5,662 nt of DNA from Aquificota bacterium (GCA_024280065.1 JAJRQX010000168.1:1-5662), one strand, 5' to 3'. Positions 1-5,662 are shown, counted from the stretch's first letter. The notes: generated by a model from the sequence alone, not told the origin. Numbers and translations are program-made.

Positions 1-349
1 TCTCAGCATCAACCTCACCCAAGGCTACCTTTGGTATGTCCTTTAACCCTTTGAAGCCCTCAAGGAGAACGATGTCGCAGTCCCAGAAGAACACCCTTAT
101 GATCTCCCTAAGGTTCCCATCTCCCTTTCTCCAAAGGGTCAGTCTGCCGGGAGAAAGAAGGGCGACCCTGTCAAGGACTTTAAAGAGCCTGTTTGTGTCT
201 GAACCTTCTCTGTCCGTGATCCCGTGTCCCTTCGGGTCGTGCTTTATGTACCCTACCCTGTATCCCCTTTCCCTTAGCCTTGATGCTACCTTCTCAACAA
301 GGGTGGTCTTACCGGAGTTGTGGTAACCTACGAAGGCCAAGACCTTCAT
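1..349 (-). CDS. mobB: MobB, molybdopterin-guanine dinucleotide biosynthesis adaptor GTPase (3' end off the window)
   Basis: The first 116 residues of a MobB-family P-loop protein are visible; the gene continues past base 1, so the C-terminus is missing (family members are usually about 160-175 residues). It opens MKVLAFVGYHNSGKTTL, with the Walker A loop at residues 8-16 (GYHNSGKTT). The family segment DREGSDTNRL follows at 47-56 and the conserved LLEGFKGLKDIPK block starts at about 95. MobB binds GTP and is thought to assist MobA in attaching GMP to molybdopterin for Mo/W enzymes, in the cytoplasm. The ATG at 349 places the Walker loop at the usual distance from the N-terminus. No Shine-Dalgarno sequence precedes it. 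It is divergent from the recombinase gene, with only 14 bases between the two ATGs. The family is recognised with confidence; the cofactor-pathway role rests on family knowledge alone. Confidence 0.9.
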   Translation of the reverse strand, partial: MKVLAFVGYHNSGKTTLVEKVASRLRERGYRVGYIKHDPKGHGITDREGSDTNRLFKVLDRVALLSPGRLTLWRKGDGNLREIIRVFFWDCDIVLLEGFKGLKDIPKVALGEVDAE

Positions 350-354
350 ATAAT
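349..354 (+). promoter_or_regulatory. Candidate -10 element (TATAAT) for the recombinase-trmD operon
   Basis: A perfect TATAAT lies on the plus strand, ending 9 bases before the ATG at 364. A start 6-8 bases downstream would fall at about 361-363, giving a leaderless or nearly leaderless mRNA. This agrees with the absence of any Shine-Dalgarno sequence in 350-363. No -35 hexamer resembling TTGACA is present 16-18 bases upstream, nor an extended -10 TG, so the call rests on one hexamer in an AT-only stretch and is tentative. Confidence 0.35.
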
Positions 355-355
355 T

Positions 356-361
356 ATTATT
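356..361 (-). promoter_or_regulatory. Candidate -10 element (AATAAT) for mobB
   Basis: Read on the minus strand, AATAAT (5 of 6 matches to the consensus) lies 6 bases before the mobB ATG at 349, which would put the transcript start at or beside the start codon. No good -35 is seen. In such an AT-rich gap a 5/6 match is weak evidence; the stronger argument is that there is no other non-coding DNA for a mobB promoter and no Shine-Dalgarno sequence. Confidence 0.2.
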
Positions 362-363
362 GA

Positions 364-1233
364 ATGGAGATCCTGAAGCTCTGGAAGAACAATCTTGAAA
401 GGACCAAGAGCCCGAGGACAACGGAGTTCTACTTGAGGCACGTAAAGAGCTTCATGAAGACCCTCGGACTAGTGTCGGAAGAGGACCTTCTGAACCTCAC
501 ACCGTCCCAGATATTCAGGTTCATAGACATGTCTACCTTGGGACCCTCTTCGCTCCTTGCAAACCTATCAGCCCTCAAGCACCTGTATAGGTTCCTTCTG
601 AGGAGGGAGTTCATAGACAGGGAAAGGTTTACGGAGATAGAGCAGGCTATAGAGGAGGTCAGGGAGGAGCTAAACTCAAGGAAGAAACCCACTTACCCAA
701 AGGCCCTTACAAGGGAAGAGGTGAACAGGATACTTGAGGCTGTCAGGGGTAAGAGATATGAGAAGATATACTCCCTATTCCTCTACAGCGGTATAAGGCT
801 CGGAGAGTTTGAGAAGCTAAGGAAAGATAACTTCTACCTTGATAAGAGCGGAATCCTGTGGGTGAGGCTTGAACCCCACATGACCAAGAGGAACAAAGGG
901 AGGCTCGCTCCGGTTTTAGGTCCTACGAGGGACGAAACTTACAGGATAACGGAGAAGATGCTAAGGTGGATAGAGAACTATGAAGAGAACTTTTTTGTAA
1001 AGAGAGGTGTGCTCCAGGTTTACACAGACAGGCTATCTAAAAGGCTCGGGATACCCTTCAGCATACACAGTTTCAGGCACACATACATAACCAACCTCGT
1101 GAACAGCGGATTTCCTGTTGAGGTGGTGAAAGAGTTCGCAGGTCACTCCAACATTAAGACGACCATAGAGACCTACTACAGGTTCTCCCAGAGGAGGGCT
1201 GAGGAGCTGGTAAGAGAATTCCTGAACGTGTGA
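364..1233 (+). CDS. XerC/XerD-type tyrosine recombinase (site-specific integrase)
   Basis: A 289-residue protein, the usual length for Xer recombinases. Residues 1-90 form the helical SAM-like core-binding domain and about 113-285 the catalytic domain. Active-site residues are visible: Arg145 in SGIRLGE, Lys175 or Lys178 in TKRNKGR, the HSFRH box (His235, Arg238), His261 in GHSNIKTT, and the nucleophile Tyr271 or Tyr272 in TYYRF. Such enzymes cut and rejoin DNA through a 3'-phosphotyrosine, and chromosomal Xer proteins resolve chromosome dimers at dif sites. The start is fixed by an in-frame TGA at 361-363 directly before the ATG. There is no Shine-Dalgarno sequence. The stop overlaps the trmD start. 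No phage or transposon genes surround it and its codon use matches its neighbours, so a resident Xer is more likely than a mobile-element integrase. XerC, XerD or a single-enzyme XerH/XerA-like assignment cannot be made from this sequence. Confidence 0.88.
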   Translation: MEILKLWKNNLERTKSPRTTEFYLRHVKSFMKTLGLVSEEDLLNLTPSQIFRFIDMSTLGPSSLLANLSALKHLYRFLLRREFIDRERFTEIEQAIEEVREELNSRKKPTYPKALTREEVNRILEAVRGKRYEKIYSLFLYSGIRLGEFEKLRKDNFYLDKSGILWVRLEPHMTKRNKGRLAPVLGPTRDETYRITEKMLRWIENYEENFFVKRGVLQVYTDRLSKRLGIPFSIHSFRHTYITNLVNSGFPVEVVKEFAGHSNIKTTIETYYRFSQRRAEELVREFLNV

Positions 1234-1985
1234 TGGTCAGGTTCCTCATAGCGACTATATTCCCCAAGGTTATCTCCTGCTACTGTGATTTTGGTATCGT
1301 CAGGCAGGCTGTAAAGAAGGGAAAGATTGAGGTCATCCCCTTAGACCTGAGGGAGTTCGCGGAAAAGGGACAGGTGGACGATGAAGCCTACGGTGGTGTC
1401 CCGGGCATGGTCATAAAACCTGAGCCTGTATTCAGGGTTTATGACTACGTGGTTGAGAGGTTCGGAAAGCCCTTCGTCATAGTCACCGAACCTTGGGGGA
1501 AAAGAGTTGACCAAGGGCTCCTTGAGGAGCTGAAGGTTAGGGAGAACATCCTCATAGTCTGCGGCAGATACGAGGGGGTGGACGAGAGGGTGAAAGCCAT
1601 AACCGATATGGAGGTTTCCCTCGGTGACTTCGTACTCGCGGGGGGTGAGATAGCTGCCCTGACCATCATAGAGGGTGTGGCCAGACTAATACCTGGTGTC
1701 CTGAGCGAGCCTCAGAGTCTCAAGGAGGACACATTCTCGGGAAGGTGGACGGGTTACCCCGTTTACACGAGGCCGAGGGAGTTCAGGGGCATGAAGGTCC
1801 CGGAGGTTCTGGTTTCGGGAAACCACAGGCTCATAGAACTCTGGAAACTGTGGCACAGGATAGAGAACACACTCAAAAAAAGACCAGACCTCGTTCCTAA
1901 GGACCTCACTAACCTTGAAAGGGAGATCGTGGACAGCATAAAGAAAGGTATGTCTTTTGAAGAGTGGGTCAGGAGTCTGTCATGA
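1233..1985 (+). CDS. trmD: tRNA (guanine(37)-N1)-methyltransferase TrmD
   Basis: A 250-residue SPOUT-family enzyme that transfers a methyl group from S-adenosylmethionine to N1 of G37 next to the anticodon of tRNAs reading CNN and some other codons; this prevents +1 frameshifting and is normally essential. The trefoil-knot cofactor site is clear: VTEPWG at 84-89, GRYEGVDER at 111-119 and SLGDFVLAGGE at 129-139. Arg151 (VARLIPG) and Asp166 (KEDTF) match the catalytic Arg154 and Asp169 of the E. coli enzyme. YGGVPGM (53-59), YPVYTRPREFRGMKVPEVLVSGNH and a C-terminal helical tRNA-binding domain complete the family pattern. I chose ATG 1233, which shares one base with the recombinase TGA (TGATG). 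A GTG at 1230 is in frame and would add one residue. No good Shine-Dalgarno sequence precedes either, so translational coupling is likely. The usual rpsP, rimM and rplS neighbours are absent on the visible side. Confidence 0.96.
   Translation: MVRFLIATIFPKVISCYCDFGIVRQAVKKGKIEVIPLDLREFAEKGQVDDEAYGGVPGMVIKPEPVFRVYDYVVERFGKPFVIVTEPWGKRVDQGLLEELKVRENILIVCGRYEGVDERVKAITDMEVSLGDFVLAGGEIAALTIIEGVARLIPGVLSEPQSLKEDTFSGRWTGYPVYTRPREFRGMKVPEVLVSGNHRLIELWKLWHRIENTLKKRPDLVPKDLTNLEREIVDSIKKGMSFEEWVRSLS
1969..1985. other. Convergent 3' overlap of trmD and fliA
   Basis: The last 17 bases of trmD (stop TGA at 1983-1985) are also the last 17 bases of fliA on the other strand (stop at 1969-1971). No GC-rich hairpin with a T tract is seen on either strand close to the overlap, so the two transcripts probably read into each other antisense unless another termination mechanism acts. 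Confidence 0.9.
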
Positions 1986-2679
1986 ACTTTCTCAGCTTCT
2001 CTATCGCCTCCCCCTTTATCTGGGAGACCCTTGATATAGAACATCCGAGGATCCGAGCTATCTCCTTGAGGGGGAGCTCCTCGTAGAAGATAAGCTGGAT
2101 CACGAGCTTTTCCCTCTCGTCCAGCTTCTCTATGGCCTTCCTCAGCCTCTCTATGGTGTCCCTCTTTACGACCTCCTCCTCCACGTCCACATTTCCGGAC
2201 CTTATAACCTCTTCATAGCTCCTCCTGTCCTCCGTGAAGACGTCCTCAAGGTTAAGTATGTAAGAGAAGGATATCCTGCTGAGGTCGTGCTGTAAGGACT
2301 CAACGTCCTCTCCCAAGTATTCTGCCACCTCCTCGTCGCTCGGCTCCCTTCCGAGCCTGTCTGTAAGGTCCGTTAAGGCCTTCTTTATCCTCCTTTCCTT
2401 CTCTCTTATCCTCCTGCTACCGAAATCAAGGCTTCTCAGGTAATCGTATATGGCTCCCCTTATCCTGATCTTCAGGTAGCTCTCGGGGTTCTTCTGCGTG
2501 TCCAGCTTCTCTATAGCCTTTATCAAGCCTATTATACCGTGGCCTATGAGGTCTCTGACGTCTATGGTCGGAGGAAGGTGCCTCTTTATGCTGAAGGCTA
2601 TGCTTTTAACGAGTGGAAGATACCTTAGTATTATCTCCTCCTTCTCCTTTTCCTTGTATGCGTATGGGCTTTCGTTCAT
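1969..2679 (-). CDS. fliA: RNA polymerase sigma-28 factor FliA (flagellar sigma factor)
   Basis: A 236-residue sigma-70-family protein of the FliA/WhiG group, which directs RNA polymerase to late flagellar genes and is normally held by the anti-sigma factor FlgM. Region 2 spans about 14-90: LRYLPLVKSIAFSI, the core-binding DLIGHGIIGLIKAIEKLD (43-60), and the -10-recognition segment RIRGAIYDYLRSLDFGSRRIR (72-92). Region 3 covers about 96-150. Region 4 (about 178-232) ends in the helix-turn-helix LPLKEIARILGCSISRVSQ. Sigma region 1.1 is absent, as in all FliA proteins. The chosen ATG at 2679 overlaps the flhG stop as ATGA and gives the usual length. A TTG at 2712 is in frame and would add 11 residues, but it lies deeper inside flhG. 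FliA is the last gene of the flagellar run, so it is likely made together with FlhF and FlhG. FlgM is not in the window. Confidence 0.95.
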   Translation of the reverse strand: MNESPYAYKEKEKEEIILRYLPLVKSIAFSIKRHLPPTIDVRDLIGHGIIGLIKAIEKLDTQKNPESYLKIRIRGAIYDYLRSLDFGSRRIREKERRIKKALTDLTDRLGREPSDEEVAEYLGEDVESLQHDLSRISFSYILNLEDVFTEDRRSYEEVIRSGNVDVEEEVVKRDTIERLRKAIEKLDEREKLVIQLIFYEELPLKEIARILGCSISRVSQIKGEAIEKLRKFMTDS

Positions 2680-3512
2680 CTCCCGAACAACCTTCCGATA
2701 AGAGTGTCCCAAAAGCTTCTTCTCTTCGGCTTTATGCCAAGGTCCATTTTAGAGAGGATATTATACACGTCTCCTGTGAAGTTCCTATCAAAGGGGTCTT
2801 GGTCTATTATCCTCCTTATGAGGTTCTTACGATACTTTATAACTCCGAGAAAGTCCACCTTAGCGGTCGTGAACCTGTCGGTGAGGAGCTTTATGCTTTC
2901 ATAGACCTTCCTTCCCTCCTCCTCCCCCTCAACCTTGTTTACCACGAGATGGAAGCTGTCAAGACCGCACTCCTTGTTTACCACCTTTATAAGGGCATAA
3001 GCGTCCGCAACGGCTGTAGGTTCGGGGGTGGTGAGTATGAGGGGGAAGTCAGCGGCGGAGACCACCGCTATGGTGTCCTCGTGTATTCCGGGAGGTGTGT
3101 CAAAGATGACAAAATCGTAGCTACCCTCCGAAAGCTCCTGGAGCCTCCTTATGAGACTGAGGACCTGGTCTCTCGGGAGTTTGGCCAGCTCCAAGATACC
3201 GTTCCCGCTTGATATGAAGTAGAGGTTCTCATCCACCTTCACCAGGATCTCCTCAAAGGTCGCCTCCCCGAAGAAGAAGTGTGTGAGGTTCTTCCTGGGG
3301 GTAAGGCCGAGCATAAGGTGGACGTTGCTGAGGCCGAGGTCCGCGTCCACTATGAGGACCTTTTTGCCCAAGTCGGAGAGACACCTCCCCAGGTTCACCG
3401 AGAGTATGGTCTTCCCGACACCACCTTTACCGCTCGCCACCGCTATGTAGCGGGTCCCTTCCTGAGAGCCCTCCCTGTGCCTAAGGTGAACCACCTGCTG
3501 GTCTAAGCTCAT
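2676..3512 (-). CDS. flhG: FlhG (YlxH/FleN), MinD-like ATPase controlling flagellum number
   Basis: A 278-residue MinD/ParA-type ATPase. The deviant Walker A motif SGKGGVGKT is at 27-35, IVDADLGLSN at 54-63, DTPPG at 138-142 and TTPEPTAVADAY at 161-172. These residues mark the FlhG branch, which dimerises with ATP at the membrane and limits flagellum number by acting on FlhF. The N-terminus carries DQ (residues 4-5) and LR (10-11), resembling the DQxxxLR element by which FlhG stimulates FlhF GTPase, though with four residues between instead of three. The C-terminus (about 264-278, with SFWDTLIGRLFGR) looks like the amphipathic membrane-targeting helix of MinD and FlhG. ATG 3512 has a strong Shine-Dalgarno sequence and is needed to include the N-terminal motif. 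The gene overlaps flhF by 32 bases and fliA by 4. A cell-division MinD is less likely given the neighbours and the N-terminus. Confidence 0.94.
   Translation of the reverse strand: MSLDQQVVHLRHREGSQEGTRYIAVASGKGGVGKTILSVNLGRCLSDLGKKVLIVDADLGLSNVHLMLGLTPRKNLTHFFFGEATFEEILVKVDENLYFISSGNGILELAKLPRDQVLSLIRRLQELSEGSYDFVIFDTPPGIHEDTIAVVSAADFPLILTTPEPTAVADAYALIKVVNKECGLDSFHLVVNKVEGEEEGRKVYESIKLLTDRFTTAKVDFLGVIKYRKNLIRRIIDQDPFDRNFTGDVYNILSKMDLGIKPKRRSFWDTLIGRLFGR
2691..2696 (-). promoter_or_regulatory. Possible ribosome binding site for fliA
   Basis: GGAAGG on the minus strand lies 11 bases before the ATG at 2679, inside the last codons of flhG. The spacing is a little long, and a GGGAG also abuts the ATG directly. 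Together with the ATGA stop/start overlap it supports the ATG over the upstream TTG at 2712. Confidence 0.4.
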
Positions 3513-4605
3513 GGTCCTCCTCTAAGATAAGGTTTGTAAGGTAGTCGTAGTTGGCCATCACTATGTCGTCCGGGACGGTCTGGCCTGTGGTGAAGCAGAG
3601 GATCGGGAGCTTTGTCCTGTAAGCCACGTTTATTACGCTACCGGGGTACGAGGTCTCGTCCATCTTGGAGAAGATGAGACCTTTAACTGGGAAGATGCTG
3701 AACTGCATTATAGCCTCGTACATGACGAGCTCGGAGAGGTTCGCACTTAAGGTAAGGTATATGTCCGCCCTTAGGTTATCAAGGAATACCTTCAGCTCGT
3801 TCAGCCTGAACCTGTCGTGCTGGCTCCTTCCCGCTGTATCTATGAGTATCAGATCCCTGTCACCAAGTTCATCAACACTCTTCATAAGGTCCTTGGGCGT
3901 CTCCGCTATCTTGAAGGGAAGCTCCATAACGTTCACGAAAGACCTGAGCTGTTCAACAGCTCCTACCCTGTAGCTGTCAAGGGTTATGACGCCGACCCTC
4001 CTGCCCGCCTTCTTAAAGATGTAAGAGAGCTTAGCTACGGTGGTAGTCTTCCCGACACCTGTAGGCCCTATGAGGACAAGAACCTTAGATGTCCCCCTCA
4101 GGATACCGTTGCCTTCAAGGGCTATGCTCTTCCTCAGGCTCTCTTTTATGGACGTCTTTATGTCCTCCTTAAAGTCAAGCATACCGAGCTCTATATCGTA
4201 GCCGCAGGCTTCCTCAAGTATCCTCCTCGCTATCTCCTTTCTGATGCCTTTGTATACCATCCGTGAGAGGACCCTTCTGGCCCTAAGGGAAAAGCCTTCT
4301 CCGAGGCTCTCCGTACCATCGCCTTCCATCTCCTTAGCGGTTCTGAGAGCTTCCTCTACCGAGCTTTTAACCCTCTCAACCGCCTGAAGTTCTCCATACT
4401 TTTTCTTAACCTCCTTCTTGAAATCATCCTCTTCAGGTATGCCCACCGTTATCTCAAGGAGTGTGGTCTTGAAGAAGGGGAGGAAACCCCACCTGTGCCT
4501 CTTTATTATCCTTGATGACAGGACAACCGCGTTATCCCCGTAAGTTCTTTTCAGCTCCTCAACCGCTTCCTGTAGGGACCCCGCTATTATCTTTTCAGTC
4601 CTCAT
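3481..4605 (-). CDS. flhF: FlhF, SRP-type GTPase that positions the flagellum
   Basis: A 374-residue member of the signal-recognition-particle GTPase family, alongside Ffh and FtsY. FlhF dimerises with GTP at the membrane and marks where a flagellum is built, usually the pole. Residues 1-55 show the FlhF-specific start ([19 protein letters not shown], then [11 protein letters not shown]). A charged linker follows to about 105, then the helical N domain to about 170, and the G domain from about 174. G1 is [10 protein letters not shown] (180-189), the family loop [11 protein letters not shown] is at 210-220, G3 is DTAGRS (256-261), G4 is SKMDET (313-318) where TKxD is usual, and GQTVPDDI is at 341-348. 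Length is close to the B. subtilis protein, shorter than Vibrio FlhF. The ATG at 4605 overlaps flhA by 11 bases and has an AGGA 7 bases upstream. The C-terminal tail lies in the flhG overlap. FlhG next door is its known partner. Confidence 0.95.
   Translation of the reverse strand: MRTEKIIAGSLQEAVEELKRTYGDNAVVLSSRIIKRHRWGFLPFFKTTLLEITVGIPEEDDFKKEVKKKYGELQAVERVKSSVEEALRTAKEMEGDGTESLGEGFSLRARRVLSRMVYKGIRKEIARRILEEACGYDIELGMLDFKEDIKTSIKESLRKSIALEGNGILRGTSKVLVLIGPTGVGKTTTVAKLSYIFKKAGRRVGVITLDSYRVGAVEQLRSFVNVMELPFKIAETPKDLMKSVDELGDRDLILIDTAGRSQHDRFRLNELKVFLDNLRADIYLTLSANLSELVMYEAIMQFSIFPVKGLIFSKMDETSYPGSVINVAYRTKLPILCFTTGQTVPDDIVMANYDYLTNLILEEDHELRPAGGSP
3515..3523 (-). promoter_or_regulatory. Ribosome binding site of flhG, inside flhF
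   Basis: The minus strand reads AGAGGAGGA immediately before ACC and the ATG at 3512. GAGG lies 6 bases, and AGGAGG 3 bases, from the start codon. It is the strongest Shine-Dalgarno sequence in the window, sits wholly within flhF codons, and fixes the flhG start 32 bases upstream of the flhF stop codon's end. Confidence 0.75.
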
Positions 4606-5662
4606 CTATTAATCCTAATATCTTCATGTTAACCTGCTTTTCAAGTTCATTGTAGGACAGAACAGCAAGCTGAGGGAGGTAAGGTTCAAGGGCCTTTCTC
4701 ACATACCTCCTCAGGTTTCCTGAGGTAAGGAGGACAGGTTGAGCCTGGAACTGGACGAACTTCTCTATCTCCTTTGAGATCTTGTTCAGCAGTTTGCTCA
4801 GGATAAGGTCTATGAACTCGTCCTCCTTACCTTCGTTTATAAGATGCATGAGTTTTGCTTCAACCTTCGGAGAGAGGGCTATGGCGTACAGAGTCCCGTC
4901 CTTTAGATACATCCTGGTTATCCTCTTTGAGAGGTTCTGTCTAACGTACTCGGTCAGGAGGTCAGGGTCCTTCGTCTGGTCTATGTAATCTGCTAGAGTT
5001 TCAAGTATGGTCAGGAGGTCGTTCACGGGCACACCTTCCCTGAGAAGGTTCTGGAGTACCCTGTGGACCACAGAGACGGGAACATGCTCGGGGACTATGT
5101 CCTTGACCACTTTGGGGTACTTCTTTGAGAGTCTGTCTATCAGCTCTATCACCTCGTTCCTGCCGAGAAGCTCATGGAGGTTTCTCTTTATGACTTCAGA
5201 GAGGTGGGTTATTATGGCTGTGCTTGTGTCCACCACCATGTAGCCCTTCCTTTGGGCTTCGTCCTTCCTGTCCTCGGTTATCCAGTAGGCCTTCAGCTTA
5301 AAGGCGGGTTCCCTGGTCTCTATTCCCTCTATCTCTCCTCTAGCTGTTCCAAGATCCACAGCCAGGTAATAACCCGGCTTTATTTCAAAGGAGTCCACCT
5401 CTATGCCCCTTATGAGTATCCTGTACTGGTCGGGCTGGAGCCTCAGGTTGTCCCTATGTGGACGAGTGGGACTATAACTCCGTACTCCTGGGCTATCTGC
5501 TTTCTCATCGTCCTTATCCTATGGGGTATGTCTCCCCCCTGGGCCTCATCCACATAAGGTATGAGGCCGTAGCCGACCTCCATAGTTATGGGGTCAGGCT
5601 GGGGTATAAGCTCCTCCTCCTCAGCCTCCTTCCTCCGCTGTTCCTCTTTCTTCTGTTCCTCA
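4595..5662 (-). CDS. flhA: FlhA, flagellar type III export gate protein: cytoplasmic domain, 5' end off the window, with an apparent frameshift
   Basis: About 355 C-terminal residues of FlhA (family about 680-700) are visible; the membrane half lies beyond base 5662. FlhA forms a nine-membered ring under the flagellar export gate and receives chaperone-substrate complexes. A charged Glu/Lys/Arg linker opens the window side, followed by [34 protein letters not shown] and VPLVHI. The family sequence then requires [17 protein letters not shown], which is present but one base out of frame. After that all is intact: [48 protein letters not shown], and the C-terminal [32 protein letters not shown] split across normal positions. 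Restoring one A near 5455 rejoins the reading frame. Without it, translation would stop at 5443-5445. Frame 1 covers about 5661-5455 (69 codons) and frame 2 covers 5455-4595 (286 residues). The identity is certain. Whether the gene is a pseudogene or carries a sequence error is not. Confidence 0.9.
4613..4616 (-). promoter_or_regulatory. Ribosome binding site of flhF, inside flhA
   Basis: AGGA on the minus strand lies 7 bases before the ATG at 4605, within the last codons of flhA. It supports this ATG as the flhF start and thus the 11-base overlap with flhA. Confidence 0.5.
5443..5457 (-). other. Apparent one-base deletion (frameshift) in flhA
   Basis: On the minus strand the upstream frame reads CAC ATA and then GGG ACA ACC TGA, ending at 5443. 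The conserved FlhA text HIRDNL needs CAC ATA AGG GAC AAC CTG, so one A beside base 5455 is missing. The downstream frame contains no ATG between its upstream in-frame TAG and this point, so the second piece has no natural start of its own. No heptameric slippery sequence of the X XXY YYZ type is present, which argues against programmed -1 frameshifting. Confidence 0.85.

Noticed and set aside
36..326. A 96-codon open frame on the plus strand opposite mobB.
   Set aside because: The minus strand encodes clear MobB motifs over the same bases; the plus-strand product looks like low-complexity shadow translation.
345..364. TTCA-N12-TGAA inverted repeat around the divergent gap, considered as an operator or a dif-like recombination site beside the recombinase gene.
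   Set aside because: Only four perfect bases per arm, and the arms coincide with the two start-codon regions. A dif site needs about 11-base arms with a 6-8 base centre, and no such symmetry is present.
364..1233. The recombinase as part of an integrated element or defence island.
   Set aside because: No attachment-site repeats, tRNA gene, transposase or phage gene is present, and codon use matches the housekeeping neighbours.
2680..2712. TTG at 2712 as the fliA start.
   Set aside because: It would add 11 residues not typical of FliA and overlap flhG by 37 bases; the ATG at 2679 has a stop/start ATGA junction and a usable ribosome site.
2613..3212. A 199-codon open frame on the plus strand opposite flhG and fliA.
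   Set aside because: It lies wholly antisense to conserved genes, has no recognisable domain, and its composition is that expected from the reverse of flhG codons.
3817..4266. A 149-codon open frame on the plus strand opposite flhF.
   Set aside because: Shadow of the conserved FlhF G domain; no ribosome site and no family signature.
5396..5398. GTG at 5398 as the true start of a separate 267-residue protein.
   Set aside because: The reading frame upstream of it still matches FlhA ([19 protein letters not shown]) back to base 5455, so this GTG is an internal valine of FlhA, not an independent start.
5443..5460. Programmed -1 frameshifting as the explanation for the flhA break.
   Set aside because: No X XXY YYZ slippery heptamer at the junction, and FlhA is not known for recoding; a simple indel is more economical.
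5174..5557. A 127-codon open frame on the plus strand opposite flhA.
   Set aside because: Antisense to the conserved FlhA domain and without recognisable motifs.

Overview
The window looks like a chromosomal segment from a thermophilic bacterium of the Aquificales, probably the Aquificaceae. The evidence is the heavy use of AGG/AGA for Arg and ATA for Ile, the proteins rich in Lys, Glu and Arg, almost no intergenic space, and a TrmD that resembles, from memory, the Aquifex protein. G+C is about one half by eye, which seems high for Aquifex aeolicus itself, so I do not name a genus. No tRNA, rRNA, CRISPR array, insertion sequence or long repeat is visible.

Layout. (1) Bases 1-349, minus strand: the N-terminal two thirds or so of MobB, a P-loop GTPase of molybdenum cofactor maturation, running off the left edge. 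(2) Bases 350-363: a 14-base gap of A and T with one G, between two divergent ATG codons. Neither start has a Shine-Dalgarno sequence. A perfect TATAAT lies so close to the plus-strand ATG that a leaderless transcript is plausible. (3) Bases 364-1985, plus strand: a complete Xer-type tyrosine recombinase followed with overlapping stop/start by trmD, the tRNA (guanine-37-N1) methyltransferase. (4) Bases 1969-5662, minus strand: a tightly overlapping flagellar run in the transcription order flhA (partial), flhF, flhG, fliA. The 3' ends of trmD and fliA converge and overlap by 17 bases.

How the genes work together. FlhA is the major inner-membrane gate component of the flagellar type III export apparatus. 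FlhF (SRP-type GTPase) and FlhG (MinD-type ATPase) set the place and number of flagella, and FliA is the sigma-28 factor that transcribes late flagellar genes. Their coding regions overlap by 11, 32 and 4 bases, so coupled translation from one mRNA is likely. The xer-trmD pair joins chromosome maintenance and tRNA modification, and shows no functional link to motility.

The most unusual observation is an apparent one-base deletion in flhA near base 5455. It breaks an otherwise textbook FlhA cytoplasmic domain into two frames. It could be a sequence or assembly error, or a real lesion that would abolish flagellar export. I found no convincing undescribed system here; the rest is well-known families in a compact arrangement with several noteworthy junctions.
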